A stretch of DNA of 64,000 bases from Halanaerobiales bacterium (lineage in GTDB: Bacteria; Bacillota; Halanaerobiia; Halanaerobiales; DTU029), in assembly GCA_022360715.1 (NCBI GenBank), contig JAKSCG010000029.1:1-64000 (forward strand), read 5' to 3'. Numbering within the stretch: position 1 is the first letter of the stretch; every line of letters starts with the position of its first letter. The notes under the pieces were generated by a model, which made no database searches, was not told the DNA's origin, and saw nothing but the letters and a program-made list of their open reading frames with translations. Positions 8,238-17,980 of the stretch are shown here, piece by piece. The translations under genes and the position numbers were made by a program.

Positions 8238-9878
8238 ATGGAGAAACTAAAAGAAAAGATAGCTTATTTTTGTATGGAATATGGACTTAATGACCATCTC
8301 CCCCTTTATGCCGGGGGATTGGGAATTCTCGCCGGTGATTATCTGAAAGCAGCCCGGGAGCTCCAGGCCCCGGTTGTCGGAATCGGTATTCTTTGGTGGA
8401 AGGATTATACCCGCCAGTTGATCAATGAAGAAGGGTATCCCTATGATACCTTCCCAACTATCCGGGAGGACGGTTTTAAGGATACGGGAAAAAGGGTTAA
8501 GGTCCGGATCGAAGGTCGGGATGTCGAACTAAAGATCCATCTGGTCGATAGCTTTAATCATGCCCCACTTTATCTGCTTGATGCCGGCAGACCGGAGACT
8601 GAAAATGGCTGGATAACGGAAAAACTATATTCAGAAGATAAATATATCAGAATTGCCCAAGAAATAGTCCTCGGTATTGGAGGGGTCAGGGCTTTAAAAG
8701 AATTAGGAATTACTGTCGACCGCTACCATTTTAATGAAGGACATGCCGCTTTTGCCGGGATTGAGCTGATCCGGGAAAAGATCGATAAAAAAGATCTCAG
8801 CTTCGCGGAAGCAGTAAAAGCAACCAGACAGCAAATAATCTTTACCACCCATACCCCGATCCCGGCCGGTAATGAATCGCATGACCTCCATCTCCTGGAA
8901 CAAGTAGGGGCCTTTAATGGATTAAACTGGGAACAGATGAAACAACTCGGTGGTGAACCCTTTAATATGACAGCGGCCTGTTTACATATGTCGTCTATTG
9001 CCAATGGTGTTTCGCAAGTGCACGGAGAAACAGCCCGCAGGATGTGGGAACACCTGGAGAAATCAGCACAGATTATTGCAGTGACCAATGGGGTAGATCG
9101 AAAGACCTGGCAGAGAGAGCAAATGGAAAAAGCTTTTTTGGAAAACGGTGATCTCTGGCAAGAACATTACCAGGCGAAAAAAGCACTGGTTGATTTTGTC
9201 CGACGGGAAACAGCAGCTCGGATGAACCCCGATAATTTAATAATTGGTTTTGCCCGGCGGGCTGCTCCATATAAGCGCAGTGAACTAATTTTTCGTGATA
9301 CCAAACGGATTGATGATCTTTTAAAAACAGGTAAAATTCAACTGGTATTTTCCGGTAAGGCCCATCCCAACGATCACTACGGGAAAGATATTGTTGCCGC
9401 CCTGGTCCAAATGGACCGAAGATATAAGGATAGCGTTGTTTTCCTGGAGAATTACGATATGGAGATCTGTCGATATCTCGTTCAGGGTTGTGATGTCTGG
9501 TTGAACAATCCCAAACGTCCGATGGAAGCAAGTGGTACCTCAGGGATGAAGGCAGCAATGAATGGTGTCTTAAACTTAAGTGTACTGGACGGCTGGGTAG
9601 CAGAAGGACCCGAACATGGTATTAACGGCTGGGTAATTGATCAACTATTTGAACAGTTAGAAGGAGAATTAAATGAGGATGAAAAAGACTTGCAAGCCCT
9701 CTATCTGATTCTGCGGAATGAAGTAATCCCGCTTTATTATGATCAGCGGGAGCGCTGGGTAGAAATGATGCGGGCCAGTATCGCCATGTCCCATCGGAAA
9801 TTCTCGGCAGTCAGGATGCTCAAGGATTATTATCAACTAATGTATCGACGAAAAGAAACGGAAGCAGTTTTAGTGTAA
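8238..9878 (+). CDS. glgP: Alpha-glucan (glycogen) phosphorylase, short form
   Basis: Phosphorolyses alpha-1,4-glucan to glucose-1-phosphate. It belongs to the short 540-residue phosphorylase group (GT35) rather than the 800-residue form. The N-terminus AYFCMEYGLNDHLPLYAGGLG and the PLP-site region MEASGTSGMKAAMNG near residue 430 are clear; EASGTSGMK is the family hallmark. ATG start seven bases after AAGGAGG. It is divergent from dapB, with 173 bp between them, and its stop overlaps by nine bases the convergent EamA gene. No other glycogen genes are in the window. Confidence 0.93.
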   Translation: MEKLKEKIAYFCMEYGLNDHLPLYAGGLGILAGDYLKAARELQAPVVGIGILWWKDYTRQLINEEGYPYDTFPTIREDGFKDTGKRVKVRIEGRDVELKIHLVDSFNHAPLYLLDAGRPETENGWITEKLYSEDKYIRIAQEIVLGIGGVRALKELGITVDRYHFNEGHAAFAGIELIREKIDKKDLSFAEAVKATRQQIIFTTHTPIPAGNESHDLHLLEQVGAFNGLNWEQMKQLGGEPFNMTAACLHMSSIANGVSQVHGETARRMWEHLEKSAQIIAVTNGVDRKTWQREQMEKAFLENGDLWQEHYQAKKALVDFVRRETAARMNPDNLIIGFARRAAPYKRSELIFRDTKRIDDLLKTGKIQLVFSGKAHPNDHYGKDIVAALVQMDRRYKDSVVFLENYDMEICRYLVQGCDVWLNNPKRPMEASGTSGMKAAMNGVLNLSVLDGWVAEGPEHGINGWVIDQLFEQLEGELNEDEKDLQALYLILRNEVIPLYYDQRERWVEMMRASIAMSHRKFSAVRMLKDYYQLMYRRKETEAVLV

Positions 9879-10790
9879 ATCGTCTTGGACTGATTTCTTG
9901 CTGTTCAGGCTATAATAATTGGTACCCCAGACCCCGCTAATAATCATTAAACCACCAATTAACTGAAACCAATAAAAGCTCTCCCCACGGAAGAATACTC
10001 CGGCCAGGATAGCGATAATAGTGGTCAGATTGGCAAAGACTGAAGATTGAGCTGCCTTTATCTTGGCGAGGGTATAGTTGACCAGGAAAAAGGCAATTAC
10101 TGAGGAAAATACGCCCAGATAGAGCACGGCCATGAGGATTTTATTATTATTAAAAGGTGCCAGGTACTGGTTCAGGTTAAAGCCGGAGGTGAAAAAGAAT
10201 AACAGATTAAAAAGGATTGCCCCGGTCCACATCATAATAAAGGTTATTTCCAGTGGCTTAAAACTAAGCGATAACTTACGGGACAAAATATTATAAAGAC
10301 TAGCCATTAATACTGCAGCAAATAGGTAGGCCAATCCGAGATAATTTGTGGTCAGACCACCCTGCCCTTTCAATAAAACGATCAAAAATACCCCTGCTAC
10401 CGACAAAACAATAAAAAAAGTCTGAATCCGACCGGGCTTTTCTCCCAGCATAAAAGCAGCCAGGATTGTTACTACGATAGGAATTAAAGCAATCATTAGA
10501 CCTGCTTCTGATGAATTAGTAAGACTGATCCCGATTGTTTCACTAACAAAATATAACCCCGGTTGGATTACAGCCAGCAAGAACAGCAAACCGATCTTTT
10601 TCCCGCTAAAATTCAACTTAATTATCTTAAAAATATAAAGCAGGGTCAGGGTCAGGGCAGCCAGGCTAAAACGATAAGCCAGTAACTGAAAGGGGTCAAC
10701 TCTTTCTAAACACTCTTTGGTAAACAGAAAGGAAAAACCAAAGATACTGGAATAAGTAATTCCGGCTAAATAGGGAAGATATTTTTTCAT
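9870..10790 (-). CDS. EamA (DMT superfamily) transporter
   Basis: About 306 residues forming ten hydrophobic segments in two EamA repeats. The start reads MKKYLPYLAG with SSIFGFSFLFTKECL in helix 1. The second repeat ends with a helix and the basic tail LNSKKSVQDDLH. Such proteins export metabolites or amino acids; the substrate is not predictable. The ATG at 10790 has an AGGTG site. An in-frame start further upstream would overlap the methyltransferase gene and add a non-membrane leader, so it was rejected. It follows the methyltransferase gene by 10 bp. Confidence 0.9.
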   Translation of the reverse strand: MKKYLPYLAGITYSSIFGFSFLFTKECLERVDPFQLLAYRFSLAALTLTLLYIFKIIKLNFSGKKIGLLFLLAVIQPGLYFVSETIGISLTNSSEAGLMIALIPIVVTILAAFMLGEKPGRIQTFFIVLSVAGVFLIVLLKGQGGLTTNYLGLAYLFAAVLMASLYNILSRKLSLSFKPLEITFIMMWTGAILFNLLFFFTSGFNLNQYLAPFNNNKILMAVLYLGVFSSVIAFFLVNYTLAKIKAAQSSVFANLTTIIAILAGVFFRGESFYWFQLIGGLMIISGVWGTNYYSLNSKKSVQDDLH

Positions 10791-10800
10791 ATTACACCTA

Positions 10801-11955
10801 CTATTGATTAATTTTATTTTTACGGGGAGGCCAGGGGCCGAAATATTGATAATACTGACATTCAATACCTCCATTATAAAGCTTGCGACGTTTGCTGGCT
10901 TTTTTGCCAAAGAGGCTTTCAAACTGCCGGTGTGAGGTCAAAATATAAAGAGACCAGGTATCAAGTTGGCGTAGCTTTTCACCCATTAAGCGGTAAAGTG
11001 CTGCGATATCCCCTCCTTCCTTTAACCGTTCACCATAAGGGGGATTGCTGATAATATAGCCGTATTTCCGGCTGTTAGAAAAGTCCTTAAATGATTGCTC
11101 CTGCCAGTGGATAAGATCGTCAACCCCCGCTTGACGGGAGTGATAACGGGCAATTCCGATTGTTTTTAGATCCAGGTCAGTCCCCATAATTAAACGGGGC
11201 TTCAGCTTAGTTTGCACCAGTTCGCGTGCCTCTTCCCGGGCTTTTTTCCATAATGAAAGCGGTAAATTCGGCCACTTTTCAGCCGCAAAGCTCCGTTGTA
11301 ATCCTGGGGCAATATTTTTGGCCAGTAAAGCTGCTTCAATCGGTATCGTTCCCGACCCACAGAAAGGATCAATTAAAATCCTGTCTTGCTCCCAACGGCT
11401 GAGCTGGATCATTGCTGCCGCCAAGGTTTCCTGTAAGGGCGCTTCAGTAGCCAACTGACGGTAACCCCTTTTATGTAAACCCTGACCGCTGGTATCAATG
11501 GTCAAGGTGGCCCGGTCTTGTAATAAGGCAATCTGAAGCTGATAGCGCGGACCGTCTTCCGGAAACCGTTGCCGCCGGTACTTTTCTTTCATCTTATCGA
11601 CGATCGCTTTTTTAACAATTGATTGACAGGCCGGGACACTGGACAGAATCGACTTAACCGACTTACCGGCTACCGGGAACTCGGCATTTTCCGGTAACCA
11701 TTCCTCCCAGGGCAATTCTTTGGTTTTTTCATAAAGTTGGTCAAAATCTGTGGCAATAAATTCACCCACCAGAATTAAGACCCTCTCTGCCGAACGGAGC
11801 CAAAGGTTAGTGCGGGGAATTGCCGCCAGATCTCCCTGAAAAACGACCTGTCCATTTTCCACCCTTTCGATTTCATAACCGAGTTTTGTTACCTGCGTAT
11901 TAACAATTGATTCTAATCCAAAGGTAGTAGTAGCAATCAGTTTTAGTTCCAACAT
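10801..11955 (-). CDS. THUMP-domain class I RNA methyltransferase
   Basis: About 384 residues of the YpsC/RlmL-type family (UPF0020), predicted to make N2-methylguanosine in rRNA or tRNA. The N-terminal ferredoxin-like and THUMP region precedes the methyltransferase core, with the SAM motif DPFCGSGTIPIEAALLA near residue 200 and the catalytic SNPPYGERL near 300. The ATG at 11955 is nine bases after AGGAG. The upstream in-frame TTG touches that site. The C-terminus is basic (KKASKRRKLYNGG). The exact target nucleotide cannot be read from the sequence. Confidence 0.92.
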   Translation of the reverse strand: MLELKLIATTTFGLESIVNTQVTKLGYEIERVENGQVVFQGDLAAIPRTNLWLRSAERVLILVGEFIATDFDQLYEKTKELPWEEWLPENAEFPVAGKSVKSILSSVPACQSIVKKAIVDKMKEKYRRQRFPEDGPRYQLQIALLQDRATLTIDTSGQGLHKRGYRQLATEAPLQETLAAAMIQLSRWEQDRILIDPFCGSGTIPIEAALLAKNIAPGLQRSFAAEKWPNLPLSLWKKAREEARELVQTKLKPRLIMGTDLDLKTIGIARYHSRQAGVDDLIHWQEQSFKDFSNSRKYGYIISNPPYGERLKEGGDIAALYRLMGEKLRQLDTWSLYILTSHRQFESLFGKKASKRRKLYNGGIECQYYQYFGPWPPRKNKINQ

Positions 11956-11970
11956 TTCAATCAACTCCTG

Positions 11971-12681
11971 TTAATCAGTCGGCAGATCACTGAATGATTT
12001 CCTTTTAATCAAAATCAAGGCAGTGAACAAAGCCAGCAGGCCGTAACCGACTGAATGAATAAAAAGTCCTACTGAGCCTTGCTTATTGACTAAAGCCAGT
12101 ATATTTAAACTCAAGGGAGGAAAGAGCCAGGAAATCCCTTTTAGTAACCAAGTTAGCGGAGATATGATGTACCATTCCGGAATAGAACCCAACACCAGAA
12201 AAATCAGACTTAAAATGATTAATTCACGTTTAACCGTAAAATAGGAAAAAAGGTAGGTGGTGATAACTGATAAGAAAATAATAATTAAGTTTGCCGTAAG
12301 ATAAAAAGGGTTAAGCAACATTTCCGATTCAATTTGGGCCAACAATAAAAGGTAAAGATCAAGGATTATGCTAAAAAAAACTACAATTATAAAAGCGACC
12401 AGGATTAAAGATAGAGAGAGCTCCTTACGGCTAACCCGGCTGAGTAGGATATATAAACGGCGGTTATAATTAGACTTACTTAATTGGTAAGTGGTCAGCA
12501 GACTGATCATCATCAAAAAAATACTCTTTCCCAGAGCGATGTAGTGATAACTATAAGGGGCATAATGATAGTTGAAAAAGAGTCCGATAACGATGACCAG
12601 AATTGAAAATTGTATGATCAGACGAAATCTCCGATTGTAGTCGCGAAAAATAAAGACCGACAAGTAAAAAAGTCCGTGCAT
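11971..12681 (-). CDS. Membrane permease of ABC exporter
   Basis: 236 residues with about six transmembrane segments, spread over most of the chain (for example SILVIVIGLFF and LILVAFIIVVFFSIIL). It begins directly after the stop codon of the ATPase gene (TAA then ATG), with its ribosome binding site inside that gene. Together they form a two-component ABC-2-like exporter. The substrate is unknown and the sequence is too divergent for a named family. Confidence 0.8.
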   Translation of the reverse strand: MHGLFYLSVFIFRDYNRRFRLIIQFSILVIVIGLFFNYHYAPYSYHYIALGKSIFLMMISLLTTYQLSKSNYNRRLYILLSRVSRKELSLSLILVAFIIVVFFSIILDLYLLLLAQIESEMLLNPFYLTANLIIIFLSVITTYLFSYFTVKRELIILSLIFLVLGSIPEWYIISPLTWLLKGISWLFPPLSLNILALVNKQGSVGLFIHSVGYGLLALFTALILIKRKSFSDLPTD

Positions 12682-13593
12682 TTAGCCATCTCCCTCCTCA
12701 GCAAGATATTTTAAGACAATTTCCTCCAATGTAGCGTAATTAGCTTGCATATTAATAATTTTTATTTTAGCTTTCAGGAGACAGCTTAAAATGTCAAAGT
12801 ACTCTTGATCGTTACTAAATTCAAAGGTCAGCCTGTTTTTATTTAATACCAGTTTATCGTGCGTACTCAAATGTTGCAATTTTTCCTTTAATTCTTCCTC
12901 TTTTCCTTCTAAAATCAATTGGTATCTGTTTTTAATCTTAAAATATTCCTGGGTCAGAGTCCTGGTCTTGCCATTATGTAAAAGACAGATCTGATCACAA
13001 ATTTGTTCGATCTGAGCAAGATGATGAGAGCTGATTAATACGGTTGTACCGCTTTGCTTTATCCGTAAAATTATTTCTTTGAGCTGATTTTGACCGATCG
13101 GATCCAGTCCTGATGTAATCTCATCCATAATAATCAATTCCGGTTGGTGTAAAAGGGTCTGCGCCAGGCCCACCCTTTGCAGCATTCCCTTGGAAAAACT
13201 CCTAATATATTGATTACAATAACCAGCCAGATCGACGGTAGCGATGATTTGTTCAAGCTCTTCTTCCTTGACCTGTCGGGAAGAAATCTTGCCCAGGTAG
13301 TAGAGGTATTCCTTTAAGGTAAAGTTACCATGATAATAGGGGCGTTCCGGTAAAAATCCGACCAACTCTTTCGGGAGTTTTGCTAAGGGATAACCGGCGA
13401 TCTCAATTAAACCTTGCTCTGCCCTTAGGATACCCAATAAAATCTGAAATAATGTCGTCTTACCGGACCCGTTGATACCAATCAGACCGGTAATTGAACC
13501 CTTTTTTATCTTAAGTTCTATCCCGCGTAAGAGATCATGCCTTTTTCCGGGATAACGGAAAAATAAATCCTTTACACAGATCATTAATTCCAA
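12682..13593 (-). CDS. ABC transporter ATP-binding protein
   Basis: About 303 residues with Walker A GINGSGKTT, signature SFSKGMLQR, Walker B LIIMDEITSGLDP and the H-loop SSHH. The C-terminal extension past residue 220 is typical of ABC-2 exporter ATPases. The TTG at 13593 is chosen because GGTGAG lies seven bases upstream. The ATG at 13584 (MICVKDLFF) is an acceptable alternative. It forms a pair with the adjoining permease gene. Confidence 0.9.
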   Translation of the reverse strand: MELMICVKDLFFRYPGKRHDLLRGIELKIKKGSITGLIGINGSGKTTLFQILLGILRAEQGLIEIAGYPLAKLPKELVGFLPERPYYHGNFTLKEYLYYLGKISSRQVKEEELEQIIATVDLAGYCNQYIRSFSKGMLQRVGLAQTLLHQPELIIMDEITSGLDPIGQNQLKEIILRIKQSGTTVLISSHHLAQIEQICDQICLLHNGKTRTLTQEYFKIKNRYQLILEGKEEELKEKLQHLSTHDKLVLNKNRLTFEFSNDQEYFDILSCLLKAKIKIINMQANYATLEEIVLKYLAEEGDG

Positions 13594-13757
13594 TCCGATC
13601 TCACCCTTCAATTTCTGTTTACTAATCTTATCATTATACTTTTATTCGCGATTATTGCGCTAAATCCTCCTCACAAGATTTAAATTCCCGGTCATGTTTT
13701 AAGATAGAAATTTACTTTAATATCTTGTATAATCAAAATGATAAGGAGTTGATTGTG

Positions 13758-14969
13758 ATGGAAAAATATCTTTATTATCAAGACCAGTATCTGTGGGAGT
13801 TTAAAGCCGATATTGTCAAGGTAGTTGAAAAAGAAGGGGAATATCATCTGGTATTAAACCAGACCGCCTTTTATCCAGAAGGGGGTGGCCAGCCTGCTGA
13901 CCGGGGTTTTATTCAGGAGATCCCGGTAAAAGACGTCTATAAACTTGAGGAAAGGGTCTATCATATTCTGTCCGAACTCCCCAGCAGACAAAAAGACCTA
14001 AATTGTCGGATCGATTGGGTGCGACGTTTTGATCACATGCAGCAACACCTGGGTCAACATATCCTTTCCGCTGTTTTTTATGATCAATATAAGGCCGGAA
14101 CAATCGGGTTTCATCTGGGCAGTGACCGGGTTACGATCGATCTCGACCGGCCGCTCAAGCCGGCGGAGATAATCAAGGCCGAAAACCGGGCCAATGAAAT
14201 CGTCTTTGCCAATCACGGGGTTGAATTTTTTTATGTTGAGCATGCTCAGTTAAAAAGACTTGCTCCCCGTAAAATGCCAGAGATAACAGGTCCAATCAGG
14301 ATTGTCCAAATTAGTGAAATTGATACGATCCCCTGTAGTGGAACCCATCCTTCCCGGACCGGTGAAGTGGGTTTAATTAAAGTAATTAGCTGGAGTAAAT
14401 ATAAGCAGGGCCTGCGAGTTGAGTTTCTTTGCGGAAAAAGGGTTTTAGATGATTTTCGTGGGAAGAACAATTGCCTGAACAGCCTATCAGCACTCCTGTC
14501 GGTCGAAGTAAGCGAAGTAGCTGGCGAAGTCCAAAAGGTAATCGAACGGAATAAAAGCCTGGCTCAGCAAATAAAATTTTGTAATGGACAACTACTGACT
14601 TTGCAAGCAGAGGATTTATTAAATAAACCTTATTCCCGCCATAACGGAATTAAAGTAATTAAAAAGATATTAACCGGGCAAGATTATCAGCAGCTAAGAT
14701 TATTAACCTTAAAATTAACGGCTAACCCGGGAGTAGTGACCCTTTTGGGGGTGTTGGATGACGCTACTGCCCGTTTTATCATCAGCCGTTCGTCCGAACT
14801 AACCAGCCTAAAGATGAATGAGATCGCCCAAGAACTATTACCGGTAATTGCCGGGCGTGGTGGTGGTACTCAGCAGCTTGCCCAAGGCGGTGGTCCGGGC
14901 GTAGAACAACTGGGGAAATTAATCGAGCTTGCTTATCAACGGGTTTTAGCAATTCTGCTCAGTATTTGA
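13758..14969 (+). CDS. Alanyl-tRNA editing protein, long AlaX type with DHHA1 domain
   Basis: Free-standing editing protein that hydrolyses mischarged Ser/Gly-tRNA(Ala). The N-terminal beta-barrel domain has the TAFYPEGGGQPAD motif near residue 38. The zinc/catalytic pairs are HMQQHLGQH (near residue 95) and CSGTHPSRTGEVG (near residue 195). The C-terminal part ends in GRGGGTQQLAQGGG, a DHHA1-type glycine-rich motif. 403 residues, the long AlaX form. The ATG at 13758 follows AAGGAG at nine bases; the adjoining GTG codon is possible. It overlaps the convergent acylphosphatase gene by 11 bp. Confidence 0.92.
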   Translation: MEKYLYYQDQYLWEFKADIVKVVEKEGEYHLVLNQTAFYPEGGGQPADRGFIQEIPVKDVYKLEERVYHILSELPSRQKDLNCRIDWVRRFDHMQQHLGQHILSAVFYDQYKAGTIGFHLGSDRVTIDLDRPLKPAEIIKAENRANEIVFANHGVEFFYVEHAQLKRLAPRKMPEITGPIRIVQISEIDTIPCSGTHPSRTGEVGLIKVISWSKYKQGLRVEFLCGKRVLDDFRGKNNCLNSLSALLSVEVSEVAGEVQKVIERNKSLAQQIKFCNGQLLTLQAEDLLNKPYSRHNGIKVIKKILTGQDYQQLRLLTLKLTANPGVVTLLGVLDDATARFIISRSSELTSLKMNEIAQELLPVIAGRGGGTQQLAQGGGPGVEQLGKLIELAYQRVLAILLSI

Positions 14970-15240
14970 TTCGAAAATCATTATACTCTCCCTGGAACTC
15001 CTCATTTTGCTCGACAACTTGTTCGACCCGGGCCCAGCCGGGTCCTTTCCGGGCATATTCCACCATCATTTTTAGCTGATCTTTATCACCGTCAATTACT
15101 GCTTCGACCCGGCCGTCAACCTTATTTTTAACCCATCCTTTCAGACCGAGTTTCCGGGCATGTTTCATAAAATAAGCGCGATAACCAACCCCCTGAACCC
15201 GACCGGAAATATAGAGGTGTTTACGGAAAATTTCTCTCAT
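14959..15240 (-). CDS. acyP: Acylphosphatase
   Basis: 93-residue enzyme that hydrolyses acyl phosphates in the cytosol. The signature GRVQGVGYRAYF near residue 13 contains the catalytic arginine, and GWVKNKVDGRVEA near residue 35 contains the catalytic asparagine. The length is standard. ATG start with a GAGGAG site. The last 11 bases overlap the 3' end of the editing-protein gene on the other strand. Its 5' end lies 6 bp after the ATP-grasp gene, so it may be co-transcribed with the thiol-type pair upstream. Confidence 0.95.
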   Translation of the reverse strand: MREIFRKHLYISGRVQGVGYRAYFMKHARKLGLKGWVKNKVDGRVEAVIDGDKDQLKMMVEYARKGPGWARVEQVVEQNEEFQGEYNDFRIKY

Positions 15241-15246
15241 GGGGGA

Positions 15247-16584
15247 TTACTCCTCGCTAACAACAAAATTTGGTACAGTATATGATTCAGCAACTGCTCC
15301 GATAATATTTTGCCGGCCGGCCCTGGTATACAGCCCCTGTAGTTGCTGATTATACAAAAACATTCCGATTAAATACCCATAATCCTCAAAATAGATCCGG
15401 GCCTTTTTTTGATCAACTGTCGCCATCCCCATTTGAGGTATTTCCACAAATTCCTGAAGCAGATAGTCTTTTCCTTGGCTAGCCAGTATTAAAGACCGCC
15501 ATTGCTCGCTTGTATAATCCCGCCCAACATATACCCCCTTGGAAGCAGCCTGATCAAAGGGTTTTAATACCAGGCTATCCTTTTGTTCAAGCAGATGGTT
15601 AAGCATTTCACTGCTATTATCCTTTAAAACCTGGGTAAAGGGGATATGTCTTTGAATAAATTCTCTCTCTTCCCGCTCCAGAAAAGGGGTAGCGCCCTGG
15701 TCATGCAGGATAGCGAAAATTACTTTATTATGGATAATCTGTGATCTAAGACCACCCACGACACAGACCGCCCCGTCCCGATAGGCCTGGATAAAATCAG
15801 CTATATCGGTCGCTTCTTCCAGTAGTCTGACCGTAGTCGCCCGCCGATAGATCAGCTGAATATGGCTGTCTTGATAATATAGTTTCCCACGGTTATATTT
15901 TAATTCACGCGGGTCACAGATTACGGTCTGATAACCTGAAGCAATCAATCTCTGTTGAAATTCCTTAAACTCATTGATCGTCCCTTCATCCTTAAAATCA
16001 ACTATTGCTATATTTGGTCGCTCTTGCTCACCTTGCTTATACTGTTGATAATTGGCGAGTAGGACTGTTATCCAGGAATAGAAAAGTTCAAAGCCGGCAA
16101 AGTGGTGTGTCTTGTCCAGGATTTTAAAGGGACGGGTCGCCCGCATTACCGCTTCAATAACCCGGACTTCATTCATGGCTGAAGAACCGTCCGCATTAAG
16201 TTCGCAAAATTTGGCATGTTGATTGTACGGATAAAAAATATCAAATCTAGCGATGGGGAAATCATACAAATAGCCCGGATCAATTAAGATTAATTCTTCC
16301 ATCAGGGAAGAAAAAGGGAAATTACGACGAAAAATTGGGTTATTTCGATATTCGGCGATAACTTTTTTTAGTATTTTAACCAGAGTTGAGCTCAAGTATT
16401 GCAGTTGAAGCAGGTGTTCCTTGCTAAAGAAAAGGGCTTGGTAGAGAAAATCTACTGGTTTGCCTTTATAATAAGCTGAAGAATCTTCTACCGCTTTCAA
16501 TGCCCGCAAGTAATCCTGATAAGAATCAGCGGGGTGGTCGGAAATAATTTTACGATAACCCCGGTTCAGCTTTTTAATATCCAA
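15247..16584 (-). CDS. Glutathionylspermidine-synthase-like (circularly permuted ATP-grasp) ligase
   Basis: About 445 residues resembling the ATP-grasp ligase family of glutathionylspermidine synthase and its permuted relatives. Visible are FCELNADGSSAMNE near residue 150, an ATP-grasp-like LVLKPFDQAASKGVYVG near 340, and the late acidic cluster ARIYFEDYG. Such enzymes form peptide or amide bonds using ATP. I prefer the TTG at 16584 because AGGAGG lies nine bases before it and the gene then no longer overlaps its neighbour. A GTG at 16614 would overlap by 25 bp. It directly follows the glutamate-cysteine ligase gene, so it probably uses the gamma-glutamylcysteine made there. The second substrate is unknown. 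Confidence 0.7.
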   Translation of the reverse strand: MDIKKLNRGYRKIISDHPADSYQDYLRALKAVEDSSAYYKGKPVDFLYQALFFSKEHLLQLQYLSSTLVKILKKVIAEYRNNPIFRRNFPFSSLMEELILIDPGYLYDFPIARFDIFYPYNQHAKFCELNADGSSAMNEVRVIEAVMRATRPFKILDKTHHFAGFELFYSWITVLLANYQQYKQGEQERPNIAIVDFKDEGTINEFKEFQQRLIASGYQTVICDPRELKYNRGKLYYQDSHIQLIYRRATTVRLLEEATDIADFIQAYRDGAVCVVGGLRSQIIHNKVIFAILHDQGATPFLEREEREFIQRHIPFTQVLKDNSSEMLNHLLEQKDSLVLKPFDQAASKGVYVGRDYTSEQWRSLILASQGKDYLLQEFVEIPQMGMATVDQKKARIYFEDYGYLIGMFLYNQQLQGLYTRAGRQNIIGAVAESYTVPNFVVSEE

Positions 16585-16589
16585 AAAAA

Positions 16590-17888
16590 TCAACCTCCTT
16601 CGGTCAATTGACACCAGCGCAAGGCCTTATTTTTACCTTCTGATAACCGAGCAAGGCTTTTGGAGCGGGGTGTCTGCCTGGCTGCGACCAATTCAATCAG
16701 TGCTGCCAGATATTTCTTTTCGCTGGGATTAAGGGCTCTTTTGGCCATAATTAGTAATTCTTCCATCAGTTCAAAAATACTTTGCCGACCATAGCTGGCT
16801 TGTGGACCGTGTTCAATCATTTCCTGTCTTAATCTCAACAGATCTGATGCTAAAAACTCCTTGGCCCGGTCATCAATTTTTTGTAGATTAGTTTGATCAT
16901 AGAGCAATCCCTTCCAGAAAGCCAGATAAGCCAGATTATAGGGATATGGCAGTGAATCACCCATCCTTATTTCAATATATTTTTTAGTGCGGATATCCGG
17001 GAAAACCATCGTAAAAAACTGCCAGATTTCTTGCTCGGTATAGTTGGCCGGGTCAAATACTTCCGCCAGTTTTTTGGCAGCAGTAAAAAGCAGTTCTTGC
17101 CCCCTTTTGATAATAATTGGGGGTATTGCCAGCAGATATTCGGCATAGTCGGCATAGCCGTAGTCATTTTGAAAAAAGATAGCCGGTAGCCCGCAGCGCT
17201 CTCGGTCACAGTTATACCAGATCAGTGAACGGAGGGAAGTTTTAGCATATACCTCTCCCTTAAAAAACGGACTGTTATCAAAGATGGTGTAAACAAGGGG
17301 GGAAAGAAAGGCCGCTACCCTGACCTTTTTTCGATAGTCCTCTTGATCGGAATAGTCCAGGTTGATCTGGGTGGAAGCAGTGCCTTTCATCATGTTATGG
17401 GCATAAAGTCCTTTATCGAAAAAGTACTTAAACATATAGTAATACCTTTTCTTGGGTAAGAGCTCAATTTCTTCGATCCGGCTCTCCGGTTGATACCCGG
17501 TGGCCATTAAAACCATTTTACGTCGATCCAAAATGGGAATTAACTGCTGTAAAAACTTACGATAGATCTGATCGATTTTTTCGAGTGATTGATAGGGGAA
17601 AATACTTATTTCCAGTTGTCCGCCCGGTTCCAGAGAAAGATTAGCTTCCTTGCCCACTGCCCCCAGTAAATGCTGCCCTTCATAAAGCGGGGACCAATCA
17701 CCTTTGCTCAATTCTTGTAGAATTCCACTGATCCCCTGGTCGCCAGTATAAGGAACCGCCCCCAGTGTATCTTTCCACAGAATAAAATGCTCCATCTCCA
17801 GGCCAAGTTTAAAATCACTTTTTTCTTTCTCTCCGTTCTTAATGAAGCTTAGCAGTAGTTCCTTTTGTTTTTCAAAATTATAAGTCAT
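16590..17888 (-). CDS. Glutamate-cysteine ligase family protein (GCS2/plant-like)
   Basis: 432 residues, predicted to join glutamate and cysteine (or a similar amine) through a gamma-linkage using ATP. Family features are GLEMEHFILW near residue 29, the nucleotide/glutamate-binding LSLEPGGQLEISIFP near residue 85, and the magnesium-site region GTASTQINLDYS near residue 165. The set resembles EgtA and plant-type GshA. ATG start at 17888. The ribosome binding site is weak (GGAAAGGAC, more than ten bases away). It is the first gene of a pair with the ATP-grasp ligase. Confidence 0.75.
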   Translation of the reverse strand: MTYNFEKQKELLLSFIKNGEKEKSDFKLGLEMEHFILWKDTLGAVPYTGDQGISGILQELSKGDWSPLYEGQHLLGAVGKEANLSLEPGGQLEISIFPYQSLEKIDQIYRKFLQQLIPILDRRKMVLMATGYQPESRIEEIELLPKKRYYYMFKYFFDKGLYAHNMMKGTASTQINLDYSDQEDYRKKVRVAAFLSPLVYTIFDNSPFFKGEVYAKTSLRSLIWYNCDRERCGLPAIFFQNDYGYADYAEYLLAIPPIIIKRGQELLFTAAKKLAEVFDPANYTEQEIWQFFTMVFPDIRTKKYIEIRMGDSLPYPYNLAYLAFWKGLLYDQTNLQKIDDRAKEFLASDLLRLRQEMIEHGPQASYGRQSIFELMEELLIMAKRALNPSEKKYLAALIELVAARQTPRSKSLARLSEGKNKALRWCQLTEGG

Positions 17889-17949
17889 GATCTAAAGTCC
17901 TTTCCCCAAACTAATAAAACTTTTTATACTTTTATTATATTATACTATT

Positions 17950-17980
17950 CTCGCTCTTTTTCCTGCAAAAGTTAAGAAAA
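17950..17980 (-). promoter_or_regulatory. Possible sigma-A promoter for ligase pair
   Basis: Minus-strand TTGCAG, 18-bp spacer, TATAAT in the region 17945-17980, about 60 bp before the ATG of the ligase gene. A fair match with slightly long spacing. Confidence 0.4.
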
